A stretch of DNA of 64,000 nucleotides. Source: Medicago truncatula. Lineage: Eukaryota; Streptophyta; Magnoliopsida; Fabales; Fabaceae. The DNA is taken from contig NC_053047.1 of NCBI RefSeq assembly GCF_003473485.1, positions 7,951,001 through 8,015,000 on the forward strand, given 5' to 3'. The notes under the pieces were generated by a model, which worked only from the letters and a program-made list of their open reading frames with translations, was not told the DNA's origin and made no database searches. Below, one piece after another: positions 1 through 10,100 of this stretch (position 1 is its first letter; every line of letters begins with the position of its first letter). A program made the translations under genes and the position numbers.

Positions 1-705
1 TTTTGGACTGCATTTTCATTTTCAATTATACTCTTTAACAATTCTGCTTATAAGAATGATATCTTGTTTATGCTATTAAAAAAGATAAGAATTTATTTTT
101 ATGACAAAAATATGTAAGAATTTATATTATATTATACATATACTTTTAATCAAAATTTAAACTTCATAAAAATTATTATTCATAATTTATACACATTAGC
201 GTAATAAAAAGAATAGACAGACAAGCGCGGAGTGTACGTCATATTGCTAATAATAATAACTTTTACGCTTAATATATTCACTAAAATATAAAATTATCTA
301 TTTTTTCTCATAAAACTAATTATCAATTTCTTATGTTTGTTTTTTATATTATAAATGTGTGTGTCATCTTATATGTTTGAATTTTTTTTAAGCAAACTTT
401 TACATTTGGTATCCATGTTTAATTTATGGAAAAAGTTGTATAATTATGCTAATTTGTGCTCTAAAGACCCAAGTTAAAGAGAAAAAAAGAAAATGACACA
501 TAAATTTTGAATTGAAAAGATAAATTTAAAATATCAAATGCAGAAGTTGGTCTTTTTTCTTTTCCTAATTTTGTATCATGTCAATAGTCAGAAGCGTTGG
601 TCTATTTTGTGCGATGCCAAATCTTTTAGATTTTCCCTCTTCTTTCAAAATCTGTGTTCAGTTTTGAACCTTTTTCATCTTTCCCTCTTCTTTTTCATCA
701 TCTCA
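1..705. other. AT-rich upstream region, no gene seen
   Basis: I see no coding frame or repeat structure I can name here. The last 150 bases become CT-rich, as expected for the promoter and leader of the protease gene that follows. Confidence 0.5.
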
Positions 706-791
706 AAACCCTAATTACCTTTCTTCTCTCATTATTTAAATAAAACCTATCAAAATTTTCACTTAAGAATTTCACCTCTTCGAAACCCTAA
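706..791 (+). promoter_or_regulatory. Pair of telo-box motifs in the leader of the protease gene
   Basis: The 9-base motif AAACCCTAA occurs exactly at 706-714 and 783-791, inside a CT-rich stretch just upstream of the first ATG at 870. Telo-boxes are known in plant promoters of growth- and translation-related genes. That they regulate this gene is inference. Confidence 0.4.
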
Positions 792-869
792 CCTTCTCAT
801 TCTTTTTCTTTGTTTTTTTTTCTCTCTAAAACCATAATTTCATACTCTAATTCAAAGTTTCAAAACCCA

Positions 870-2909
870 ATGTGTTGTTCATATTCACCACGCTGTGAAC
901 AAGAACAACAAAAGAATCACATGAATTCGCCGTCTACGGTGACTTCAATATCCGAAACCCTAGCCGCTTCTCAAACGGATACTTCGTCGCAAGCTTCCGT
1001 TCAATCCTCTCCTTTGAAACCTTTAACAGAGGAGAGGATTAATGGAGGTGATCATCCTGAGGCGTTGGATTTCGATGAGTGTCATCCAAGTATTTCATTG
1101 GTGAGTTCAATATCCGAAACCCTAGACGCTGCTCAAATGGACACTTCCTTGCTTGCTTCCATTCAATCCTCTCCTCTGAAACCGTTAATAGAGGAGAGGA
1201 TTAACGAAGGTGATCAACTGGAGGCGTTGGATCTCGATGATTGTCGTCCAAGTATTTCCTCGCGGGTTTTACCCGTGCAGCCGGAAGGATGGATACCGGC
1301 TGGACTCGCCAACCTTGGTAACACATGCTTTCTCAATTCGATCATGCAATGCTTCACTCATACAGTGCCTCTAGTCGAAGGTCTTTTTTCGTGCAGCCAT
1401 GCTTGTAATGATGGTCACAATGGATATTGTGTTATCTGCGCTTTCCGCTACCAGATGCAACGTTCCTTGCGTTATACTGGAAGAGTTATCTCCCCTATGA
1501 TCATTGTGGAAAATTTGAATCACTTTTCTTCGATGTTTCGAAGATATCGGCAAGAGGATGCACATGAGTTTATGCAATGTGTATTGGATAAACTTGATTC
1601 ATGTTTTTTAGAATTGAAGAAAAACGATCCAAAATTTGAGGGCGATAATATTGTAAAGAAAGTTTTTGGAGGCAGTTTGGTTAGCAGGCTTCGGTGTTGT
1701 AACTGTGGTCGATCTTCCGACACTAATGAGCCATCGATTGATTTGAGTCTAGAAATAGAAAATGCAGATACTCTTTCAAGTGCTTTAGATTCTTTCACAA
1801 CGGTAGAAGATATTGATGCAAAGTTTAAATGTGAGGGCTGCAATGAAGAAGTTTCTATGGAGAAACAGCTTATGTTAGATCAGACACCTTCAATTGCTGC
1901 GTTCCATTTAAAGAGGTTTAAGACATATGGGATTTTTGTTGAAAAGATTGACAAGCATATCAATTTCCCGTTGGAGTTGGACATGCAGCCTTACACCATA
2001 TCGAATGATGCATCGTCCAAATATGATCTGTATGCAGTAGTTGTGCATACTGGATTTTCATCTACTTCAGGGCATTATTTTAGCTTCGTTCGCACTGCTC
2101 CGGATACATGGCATAAGTTAGATGATTCAATGGTTACTATGGTATCTGAAGAGACTGTGCTGTCTCAGGAAGCATACATATTGTTTTATGCCCGACAAGG
2201 TACTCACTGGTTTTCAAATTTTGCGGAATCTACAATTCTGAGTCTGATGAATACGTCTCCCAAGTCTGTTTTAGACATCACTTATTGCCATGATAAATCA
2301 TTTTCTATTGTGAATGAAAATATTAAAAGGAGCAGGATTGGTGAATCCAGAGAATTTTCTGAGAAGAAGTTTGAGTATTCTTCTCCACAAAGCCGCAAGT
2401 TTCCTGATACTTTTCCTCGTCGTGAACAATTTCCTTTCGGGTCATCAAATCAGAAAATCCGAGTGCGGCATTGGGAGTCTACCAGCTTGGCTTATATTTC
2501 AAAGCTTGGTGGAAGTTCATATGCTAAGAATGTTGCTTCTGATAGCAACAAACGCAGTTTAGAAGTTTATGATTTCACAGAGAACGACGATTTCAATCCT
2601 GTAACTCCTTCCAAGTCTCCCCCTTCTCAGACTCCGGATAAGGTTTTTCAGATTTCACGCGATCATTTGAAGACCAAGAAGCAAGGGAGTAGTAGTAGTA
2701 AAAGATCTTCATCATATCAGTCAAATGGCAATCATGAAAATAAAGCTGCCATTGCGTGTATTAAGAATATGCATAGTTCAAGGAGAGATGCATTTTTGAA
2801 CATAATTGGTGATTCCCAGAAAAATAAGAGAAAAAAGATCGATTCATCGCAGTCTGACAAAGGCCGCAACAGTGCTCCCAAGAAATCAAGATGGAATTTT
2901 ACTTTTTAG
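870..2909 (+). CDS. UBP20: Ubiquitin carboxyl-terminal hydrolase, UBP20/21 type
   Basis: This is a cysteine protease that removes ubiquitin from proteins (USP/UBP family, C19). The 679-residue frame has no intron. The Cys box GLANLGNTCFLNS puts the catalytic Cys at residue 153. The His box SGHYFSF puts the catalytic His at 402, and an LDDS pair (Asp418/419) supplies the third residue. Zinc-binding CxxC pairs lie at 276-279 and 321-324. A basic, serine-rich tail of about 200 residues follows the catalytic domain and ends in a lysine-rich segment, which suggests nuclear or disordered interactions. The frame is open from 810, but only through a TTG codon; the first ATG is 870. A second in-frame ATG at 921 is the alternative start. 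The spacing and sequence around the Cys box resemble Arabidopsis UBP20/UBP21; I cannot choose between them. All catalytic residues are present, so it should be active. Confidence 0.93.
   Translation: MCCSYSPRCEQEQQKNHMNSPSTVTSISETLAASQTDTSSQASVQSSPLKPLTEERINGGDHPEALDFDECHPSISLVSSISETLDAAQMDTSLLASIQSSPLKPLIEERINEGDQLEALDLDDCRPSISSRVLPVQPEGWIPAGLANLGNTCFLNSIMQCFTHTVPLVEGLFSCSHACNDGHNGYCVICAFRYQMQRSLRYTGRVISPMIIVENLNHFSSMFRRYRQEDAHEFMQCVLDKLDSCFLELKKNDPKFEGDNIVKKVFGGSLVSRLRCCNCGRSSDTNEPSIDLSLEIENADTLSSALDSFTTVEDIDAKFKCEGCNEEVSMEKQLMLDQTPSIAAFHLKRFKTYGIFVEKIDKHINFPLELDMQPYTISNDASSKYDLYAVVVHTGFSSTSGHYFSFVRTAPDTWHKLDDSMVTMVSEETVLSQEAYILFYARQGTHWFSNFAESTILSLMNTSPKSVLDITYCHDKSFSIVNENIKRSRIGESREFSEKKFEYSSPQSRKFPDTFPRREQFPFGSSNQKIRVRHWESTSLAYISKLGGSSYAKNVASDSNKRSLEVYDFTENDDFNPVTPSKSPPSQTPDKVFQISRDHLKTKKQGSSSSKRSSSYQSNGNHENKAAIACIKNMHSSRRDAFLNIIGDSQKNKRKKIDSSQSDKGRNSAPKKSRWNFTF
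941..1264 (+). repeat. In-frame 162-bp tandem duplication in the protease N-terminus
   Basis: Two copies, 941-1102 and 1103-1264, encode two similar 54-residue segments ahead of the catalytic domain. Each begins with SISETL, contains QSSPLKPL and EERIN, and ends with RPSIS or HPSIS. The length is a multiple of three, so the frame is kept. The segment is acidic and probably disordered. The copies differ at many positions, so the duplication is not recent. Confidence 0.85.
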
Positions 2910-4138
2910 TGTTTGAGTTATGTACACTGAATAGTCTTTGTCTTTGCTTAACCATTTTGATTATGTTTCTAATTCTTTGCATCATTTATGAAATCTGTTG
3001 GATTTTCAAAACTTTGTACTGACACTTTTTCTTTGTTCAATGAAATTAATGATTTTAGTCTTGAATTTTTCACCTATAACTACTCCTTTTCTTCTATTGT
3101 GAATTCAAAAAAGTGACCAACATATCGTTTTAAGTGAGTTCTTTGGCTGACCAATTTTATAAGTGGTCTACTATGTACCGATACTTAGTTATTAGAAATT
3201 TCAACGAATTCAAAAATAAAACTCATGACATTTGTTATATGTATGGCTAAGACGGTGATTTGATTGGATGTTGGTTTAATACGAGCTACATATTTATTTT
3301 CCATAGTTTTAATCAAATTGATATCAGTTAAGTCATTATTTCAATCGTAAAAATAAAGAGGACCATACTATCAAGAGATTACGTCTTTCACGGTTGGAGT
3401 TTTAAATATTTTTTTAGCACTATTCTACGGTGGATCACCTATGAAGGTGGTCTATAGTATAATTTCCGAAAATTTTATACGAAAAAAAAAAATCCTTTTA
3501 AGCAGGTTGTGGAGTTCATTATAATACTTTTTCTATGTATAATTTTTTTATATATTTTTTGTATAGTTAATTTTGTAAGCAAGAGTATACATCAATTAGT
3601 TTTGTTGATTACTAATATCCATTGGAGAATGTGATTGACAGCATTTTTAAAATAAAAATAAAGAGAGAAAGAGAGAAATTATTATAACGTAATTAATACT
3701 AATGATCATTTTACAAATGTCTCCGATGAAATTTGAATTCCTTCTCTTAAGGTCAGGTCAAACTCTTATCACTGAGTTGACACCTCATGAAAGTATACAA
3801 GATTAAACTGTCGTAGTAACATCCAATTTGAGTTTGCAGGGGTAGGTTTCAGTATCTTGTTCTACACTGCTAAGACCTTATGATTTTTAGATACAAAATA
3901 ATACAAGCAATCTCAAATTAAAGAAAAAGAAGATCCCTTCACAAATTTCTCAGTATTATCCAAACCTCAGAACTCTCAGACTGGCTTGCTTTGTAGAATG
4001 ATTTCACACACATACTCACCCAAGAAACATGCTCTCTAAGTTCTAACCTTGTGTGATCCCTGCATGGCAGTCTTAAAATTCAGACGAATTCACCTTTACG
4101 CCGGGAGAATGAAAAGGAGCATCCGAGCATCACATTGT
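2910..4138. other. Intergenic region between convergent genes; SINE-like stretch
   Basis: No coding frame is seen. This is the shared 3' side of two convergent genes. About 3720-3800, read on the minus strand, resembles a tRNA-derived SINE head: an A-box-like CAACTCAGTGATAAGAG is followed by a B-box-like GAATTCAAATTTC. A hexamer close to a plant polyadenylation signal, in the sequence TCAATGAAATTAATG, lies near 3040 downstream of the protease. Confidence 0.3.
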
Positions 4139-7100
4139 TTACAAATCAACATCACGGCCGTGCCGGTCGCGTCCATTGCTTTCCATAAATCCTGAATGCA
4201 TGCTTCTTCTCCTTCTACTATGATGTTTCATCCTTGTTCCTCTTCTTCTATGACCCGAACACACCACAAAAATGACGACCAAAAAACCGAATCCAGAAAA
4301 CGCCCATAAAAATACCACCCAAAACCTGAAAGAACTCGGTATCTCATCTTTCTGAACACTTGGCAATTCCTCTTTCTGAACACTTGCCAATTCCTCTGAA
4401 TGGTTTGTCGCAACGCGATTGGTTACTGAATCAATAGTTCCATCGGTGTTGCCGATTTCCCTTGAAGTTCCACTTTCTTCTGTTTTCTCATCCCCTTTTG
4501 ATATCAATATGGAATCAGCACTAGGACACTTTTTCTTGTGGTGAAGTTCAAGTGCTTCATTTAGGGTTTTTCCACATTCTATGCTGAGCATGTCTCGCCG
4601 TAAATTCTCCTTATTAGCTTGATCAAGAGTTGAGGGATCCGGTGGGTCTGGGAACTTGGCCCAGCATTTGTTGACCACGTCAACCACCCGCCAATCTGCT
4701 TTGTCGAAGCTCCAATTCCCAACACTGAATCGCAATCCATAATGAAAAACTCTATATTTGACGTTCGGTTCAGGAACATATCCCGGGTATATCAGTATCT
4801 CATTGCTTATTGTATGCTTCAGTTTCAACTGCATCAAATGAATAACATCACTGGTTATAGAATGAAAAAATTTCATGTAGCGTAACAATTTGTGAAAAGC
4901 AAAGGAAGTAACTACACTAATATTTGATGCATGAACACTGCAAAGTTCTTCCCTGTGCAGAAGTAATATTTAATGATAAAAAAATAAGGGTAAAAATTGT
5001 TGAATTCCAAACACTAGGTTATGATGCTCTAATAGTATACTATGTTAAGTATCAACAATACCTAAACGCTATTGCTCCTCGGAGATCTTCTCTGGACACA
5101 GACTCAGCAAATCTAAAGTGTCAGTCATAGCCTCTAAAACAAACACCCCATTAGCCTCTCAAGTAAGTAGCGCTGGTCACATGAGAGATTTTCACAGGAG
5201 CCATAGCCTATACAGGCAAGCGAAAGACGTAAACCACCAGCTATAACAGGTTGAATTTCAGAAGGAAAATTCCACCAAATGTCTTTGCCACCCTCAAGGC
5301 TTGCGAACATCCTCACCTCATAAACTGCCAATCAAGGATAGTTTTGGTAAAATGGCTGGTATCAGCTGAAACACGGGCAAACTAACCGGTAGTATTACCA
5401 GCATTGCAATATGAAGGAACCTTCTGCGTCCGTAACATGATATCGCGACTAGAAGGAATGGTAGTATTGCCAAAACCAGTTAGATAATGTGCAATCAACG
5501 GTGGAACCTCTAAGTGCAATGATTTAACCTGATGCATGAAAGATAACTCAGAATCGGTGACCATTAATCCGTTCTTAATAAGGAGATAGAAGAACCTCCA
5601 GTAACAAGCCACTGCACAATAATACCCGAAGGCACAATCAGGTAATCTCATAGAATAGTCAGGCACAGTAGGATGTTAAGGTGGAGTAGCAGACAGAGAT
5701 AATGTCAGTTAAAGCTTCACAACCCGGATGAAGATAATGGACACCTGGGCAGGGTTGCAGCGTTACCCCTGTGAAAATCTCTCACGCAACCAGCGCTACT
5801 TGAACCTCTCTATTTAATAATTCCAATTTACGATTATGATCATTTTGTTACTCTTTTCCCTCCACACATCAGTCAATTGAGCACATTTAAAACAAACAAA
5901 TGAACCGAACTCATGGCTTAATTTTCTATGTAGCAAAATATCTAACCAGCACAATGTTATATACAGAGAGCTTCTTGCTGGTAAGACAGAGTTCAAATAC
6001 ACAGTGATAAACATATTAGGGTATGTTTGGATTGAGGATTTTGAAAGGAGAGGGAGGAGAGGGCTTATTTTTCTTTTCTATATTAAGGAAGCTATAGAAT
6101 GTTTCTAAATCTTAAGGAGCAAGGTCTCAAACTGAAAAGGTAATATCGCTAACATTACGACATTGATAATCATATGAACAGGTGTGTCAAGTATGCATGA
6201 AGATATGAATGTAACAACAAAATACCTCAGCCGCACCAAATGAGTACCCATACATCTCACTGATCCACCCTGATTCATATATGTCTCCTGTTATATTTCT
6301 TGCATAATGAGCTCTATCAGCTCGAACCTCCTCTGTTTTATGCAGCCATAGCATAGCGAATTTCCGGAGATCATCTATATGCATAATGATTACACCACCA
6401 ACTTTGTCGCAAGCCTCAGGATGGCTAGTGTGTAATTTTGCAAGTTCATTGTCACAACCAATAAGGTAGCTGGCATGCAAAAATCATTAAAATACAAATC
6501 AGTTATCCAGTTGAAAATGAACGATAAAACAACGTCAAAATAGAGACCTGTATGTTCGCAACCATGATAAATGCAGTCAACAGCACTGCATTTAAATCAG
6601 TGTTGTCAATCGCGGATAGCGTAATATAGTAGTTTGCTTAAATTATGCTACGCAACAATGCTATAGAGTTGCTATAGTTATTTGACAACCTTTTATACTA
6701 AGTAGCGATTTGTTCAAATTCCGCCACATTATAAGGTTATGGCACCACTGTAGCAATTATTTAACAACACTGGTTTAAATTAACATTAACAGGCCTCATA
6801 AACATCAACCCAGGTCAGTAGGCTTACTCGTAAGGAGTTGAAACAGGATGTCCACGAGAAGCTTTGAATTCCCACGGTGTGATTGGTCCTCTCATGATCA
6901 TATCAGCATCAAGAATCACTATGTATTCAGCATCAACATTTACATGATTAAGCCAATGAAGAACTGCAGCTGGTTTATTAATTGCTGGGTACCTAAAATG
7001 AAGCAGAAGAACTATCAATTTTTTCGGCAAAAAGTCTAAATGGTTAAATTATTCAGCCACATGAACAGAAGAACTTATCATGCGAAATTATCATACAATT

Positions 7101-10100
7101 TCCCACCCCGGGAAGCACAAACTAACATGGGAAATAGTACAATTTAACATAGTAATTAATCATGAGAATTAACTTTAAGTTAGATTTTTTCCAAAATTAG
7201 CTTTAGATATCTACAAAAGAATAATGATGCTACAAAATTTAAGGTCTGTTTGTTACAGATAAGAAAAAAATGATTTAGAGGTTTTAAAGAAAACCAGAAA
7301 CTATTATTGTTTGTTTACCATAATGAAAATCATTTTCTTAAGAAAAGGTCATCTATCGAAAATGATTTTTAAGAGAAGTTATTAAAAAAAGCTTCATGTT
7401 TTAAGCAGTTTTTAGATTGTTTTTCTTTCAGATTTTTATTCTGTGAAAAGTGGTAACAAAAGAATGAAAAACTCGGTAATTGTTTTAAGTCCCAACATCC
7501 ATGCATAAATGACGAGCAACAAAAATGAAAAACTTAAATCACACTAATGAAAATTGAAATACTCCAACTTAGAAAAATAATTACCAATCTCCTGTTAACG
7601 GATGCCGACTCATTGAGGGAACATAATGTGTAGGAGCCAGATCTTGGCCTTTATACTTCCTTAAATCCTCGTCATTGCAGCTCAGTAACCTCGTAATATT
7701 TCCAGGCTGTCCACTCAAATGAAAACTGTGCATAAGTCCTACAGTTTGCCAATCAAAGTATGGCGTGCATTCCGTGGAGAAAACTGTATGGATTTTGGGA
7801 TGTGGCTTTCGATCATCACGATCAACGGGTGTTTCGACAACTTCTTCATCCATCATTTTTAAAGTAGCAGGATTCACATATGTTGGCTTAGTTAGTTCGG
7901 CAAAAGATTTGCTTTTTAAAAAGCTCAAGTATTTTGACCATGCTGGCTTAGGGCAACCATTCGCTCCGTGCTGTAATAGAAGACCTTCATTTATAATGTT
8001 TATGCACTCTATGCTAATAAATAGTCCTCGCCTTCGGTTAGCGTCAAGTTCCAACTGTAATACCTGCAATAAAATGATTTCCATCATCAGCGAAACTTAG
8101 AAAATCCTGATGCCATATTTCTGTGCATACATTCAGTATACATAGACCATAAAATGGCGAAATTTTTCTAAAACAACACACGAGTTTCGTGCTACAAGTA
8201 TACTTGGCGTACAAACCTCTTTGGGATAAGGAGGTTCTGGAAAGAGCCGGTTGCATTCATAAACAATTCCATCATCATGGTGAGCGAGTTTATTAAATGA
8301 CCAATTCCCTACACTAAATGGCAGCCCGTAGTGAAGAAGAACCGGTTCAATTCCCTCACGAGGGACATAACCTGGATAGAGCATCAAGTTATCATTGATC
8401 TTGTGCCGAAGTCCTATCTGTGAACAAAAAGGAAGCAAAAGGGGAGGGCAGAAAGAAGAAGAAAAGAAACAACAATTAGTGAAAGCTGAATAGTTAATCA
8501 CAATAATGAACGTACTAATTTAAGGTATTTTACTCACTTCTGCAGCACCAAAAGAGTATCCGTACATCTCACTGATCCATCCTTTCCCATAGATGTCTCC
8601 AGTTATGTTTGTTGCCCAGTGTTCCTTATCTTCCCGTACTTCTTCTGTTTTAGACAGCCACAAGGGGGCGAATCGTCGCAGGTCACTGATATGAAAGGCC
8701 AATAGCCCGCCAACTTTGTCACACAGATCTGGATTTTTCGTGTGGAGTTTAGCCAATATATTGTCACAGCCTTTTAAGTACCTGAAGAAAAATATTTGGT
8801 ATATAACTAGTTCCAATCATGAACAAGAAAATGAAAAATTGAACATTAAATACAAGACAAATATATATACTATAAGAGATTTAATTCAGTTTCATAATTT
8901 CATAGTAGCAATCTTCTAGTTTGCATTTTAACAAAACCCTATTCTCTAATTCATAATATTTTAAGAATCAAACTTTTTTCCATATTGCTATAATTTGTTT
9001 ATTGCCAATGTAAGCGAAGCTGTACGCCTGTAACAGTCCATTAGCATCCTTCATAAAATAATTCCGCAACATCAGTGTTCCTGTTTGGATTGTCTTATTT
9101 GAATTTATCTACTGACATAAGCACTTTTGGGACTGATTGAAGGAGTTTACAGAAACAGCTTATGACATGTCTATAAGTTGTTTTCAGCTTATTTCCATAA
9201 GCTCTCCAAAATAGCATGAAGACAATTTATAGCTTATATGAAAAGAGTTTGACTTTATTTTATCTTTTGGTATATAAGTAACTTACACGTAAGCTTTTAC
9301 ATCGTTATGCTAGAAGTGTTAAATTAAGTTGGTTATCCAATATGGCCTCTTTTACTTTTTATCACTACTAGGAGTAAAAAAAAAAAGTGAAATGAGTGAA
9401 TACCCATAGTATGCTGCAACAGGTTTTCCTTTCTCTGCACCAAGTTCCCAAGGTAAAATTGGGCCACGGATAATCATGTCTGCATCTAGAATGAGAACCC
9501 AATCAACATTTTTTGCATCCTTGCTATGTTTAAGCCAGTGTACTACCCCGGCAGGTTTGTTTATGGCAGGGTACCTGCATAGAGGGCAAAAATTTATTTC
9601 TCATTTTGCAATCTCGGGAAAATGATTCTGCGTTATATACAATTTTTTTGGTAACGAAGCATCATATTTGCTAAAAGGACATGCTAAGCGGTGATATGGG
9701 AGAGGACAACAACTTAAATGATTCCAAAATACTAACAGAAATATTTTCAATATGAAGCAAGAGCAGCAAAATTGGCAACTGCAATCTTCTTGTCAACGTC
9801 AAAATTCATAAGTACTCAGAGAAGTAGAAGATACAACAACCAGCATGCAGAGATTTCAGCAAACAATCATATTGTTTTCAAGAAAAAGAGATGAGACCTA
9901 TGAATTGCTACACAAACAAAAACACCAGATACGACACCGACACTCACATGTAGACACGGGTAATAATTTGCGAAAATGGAAGTGAATGAGTGTAACTACA
10001 CGTGTTAGTGTCGTACAAGCCATCAACCTAAACTATCAGTGTTACATAGGATGAGACACAAATGATGGAATCTTTGTTTCTTAATTACAGCGGAGAATAT

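Noticed and set aside
810-869. Extra N-terminal extension of the protease from 810
   Set aside because: The frame opens there only through a TTG codon in a CT-rich leader. The first ATG is 870.
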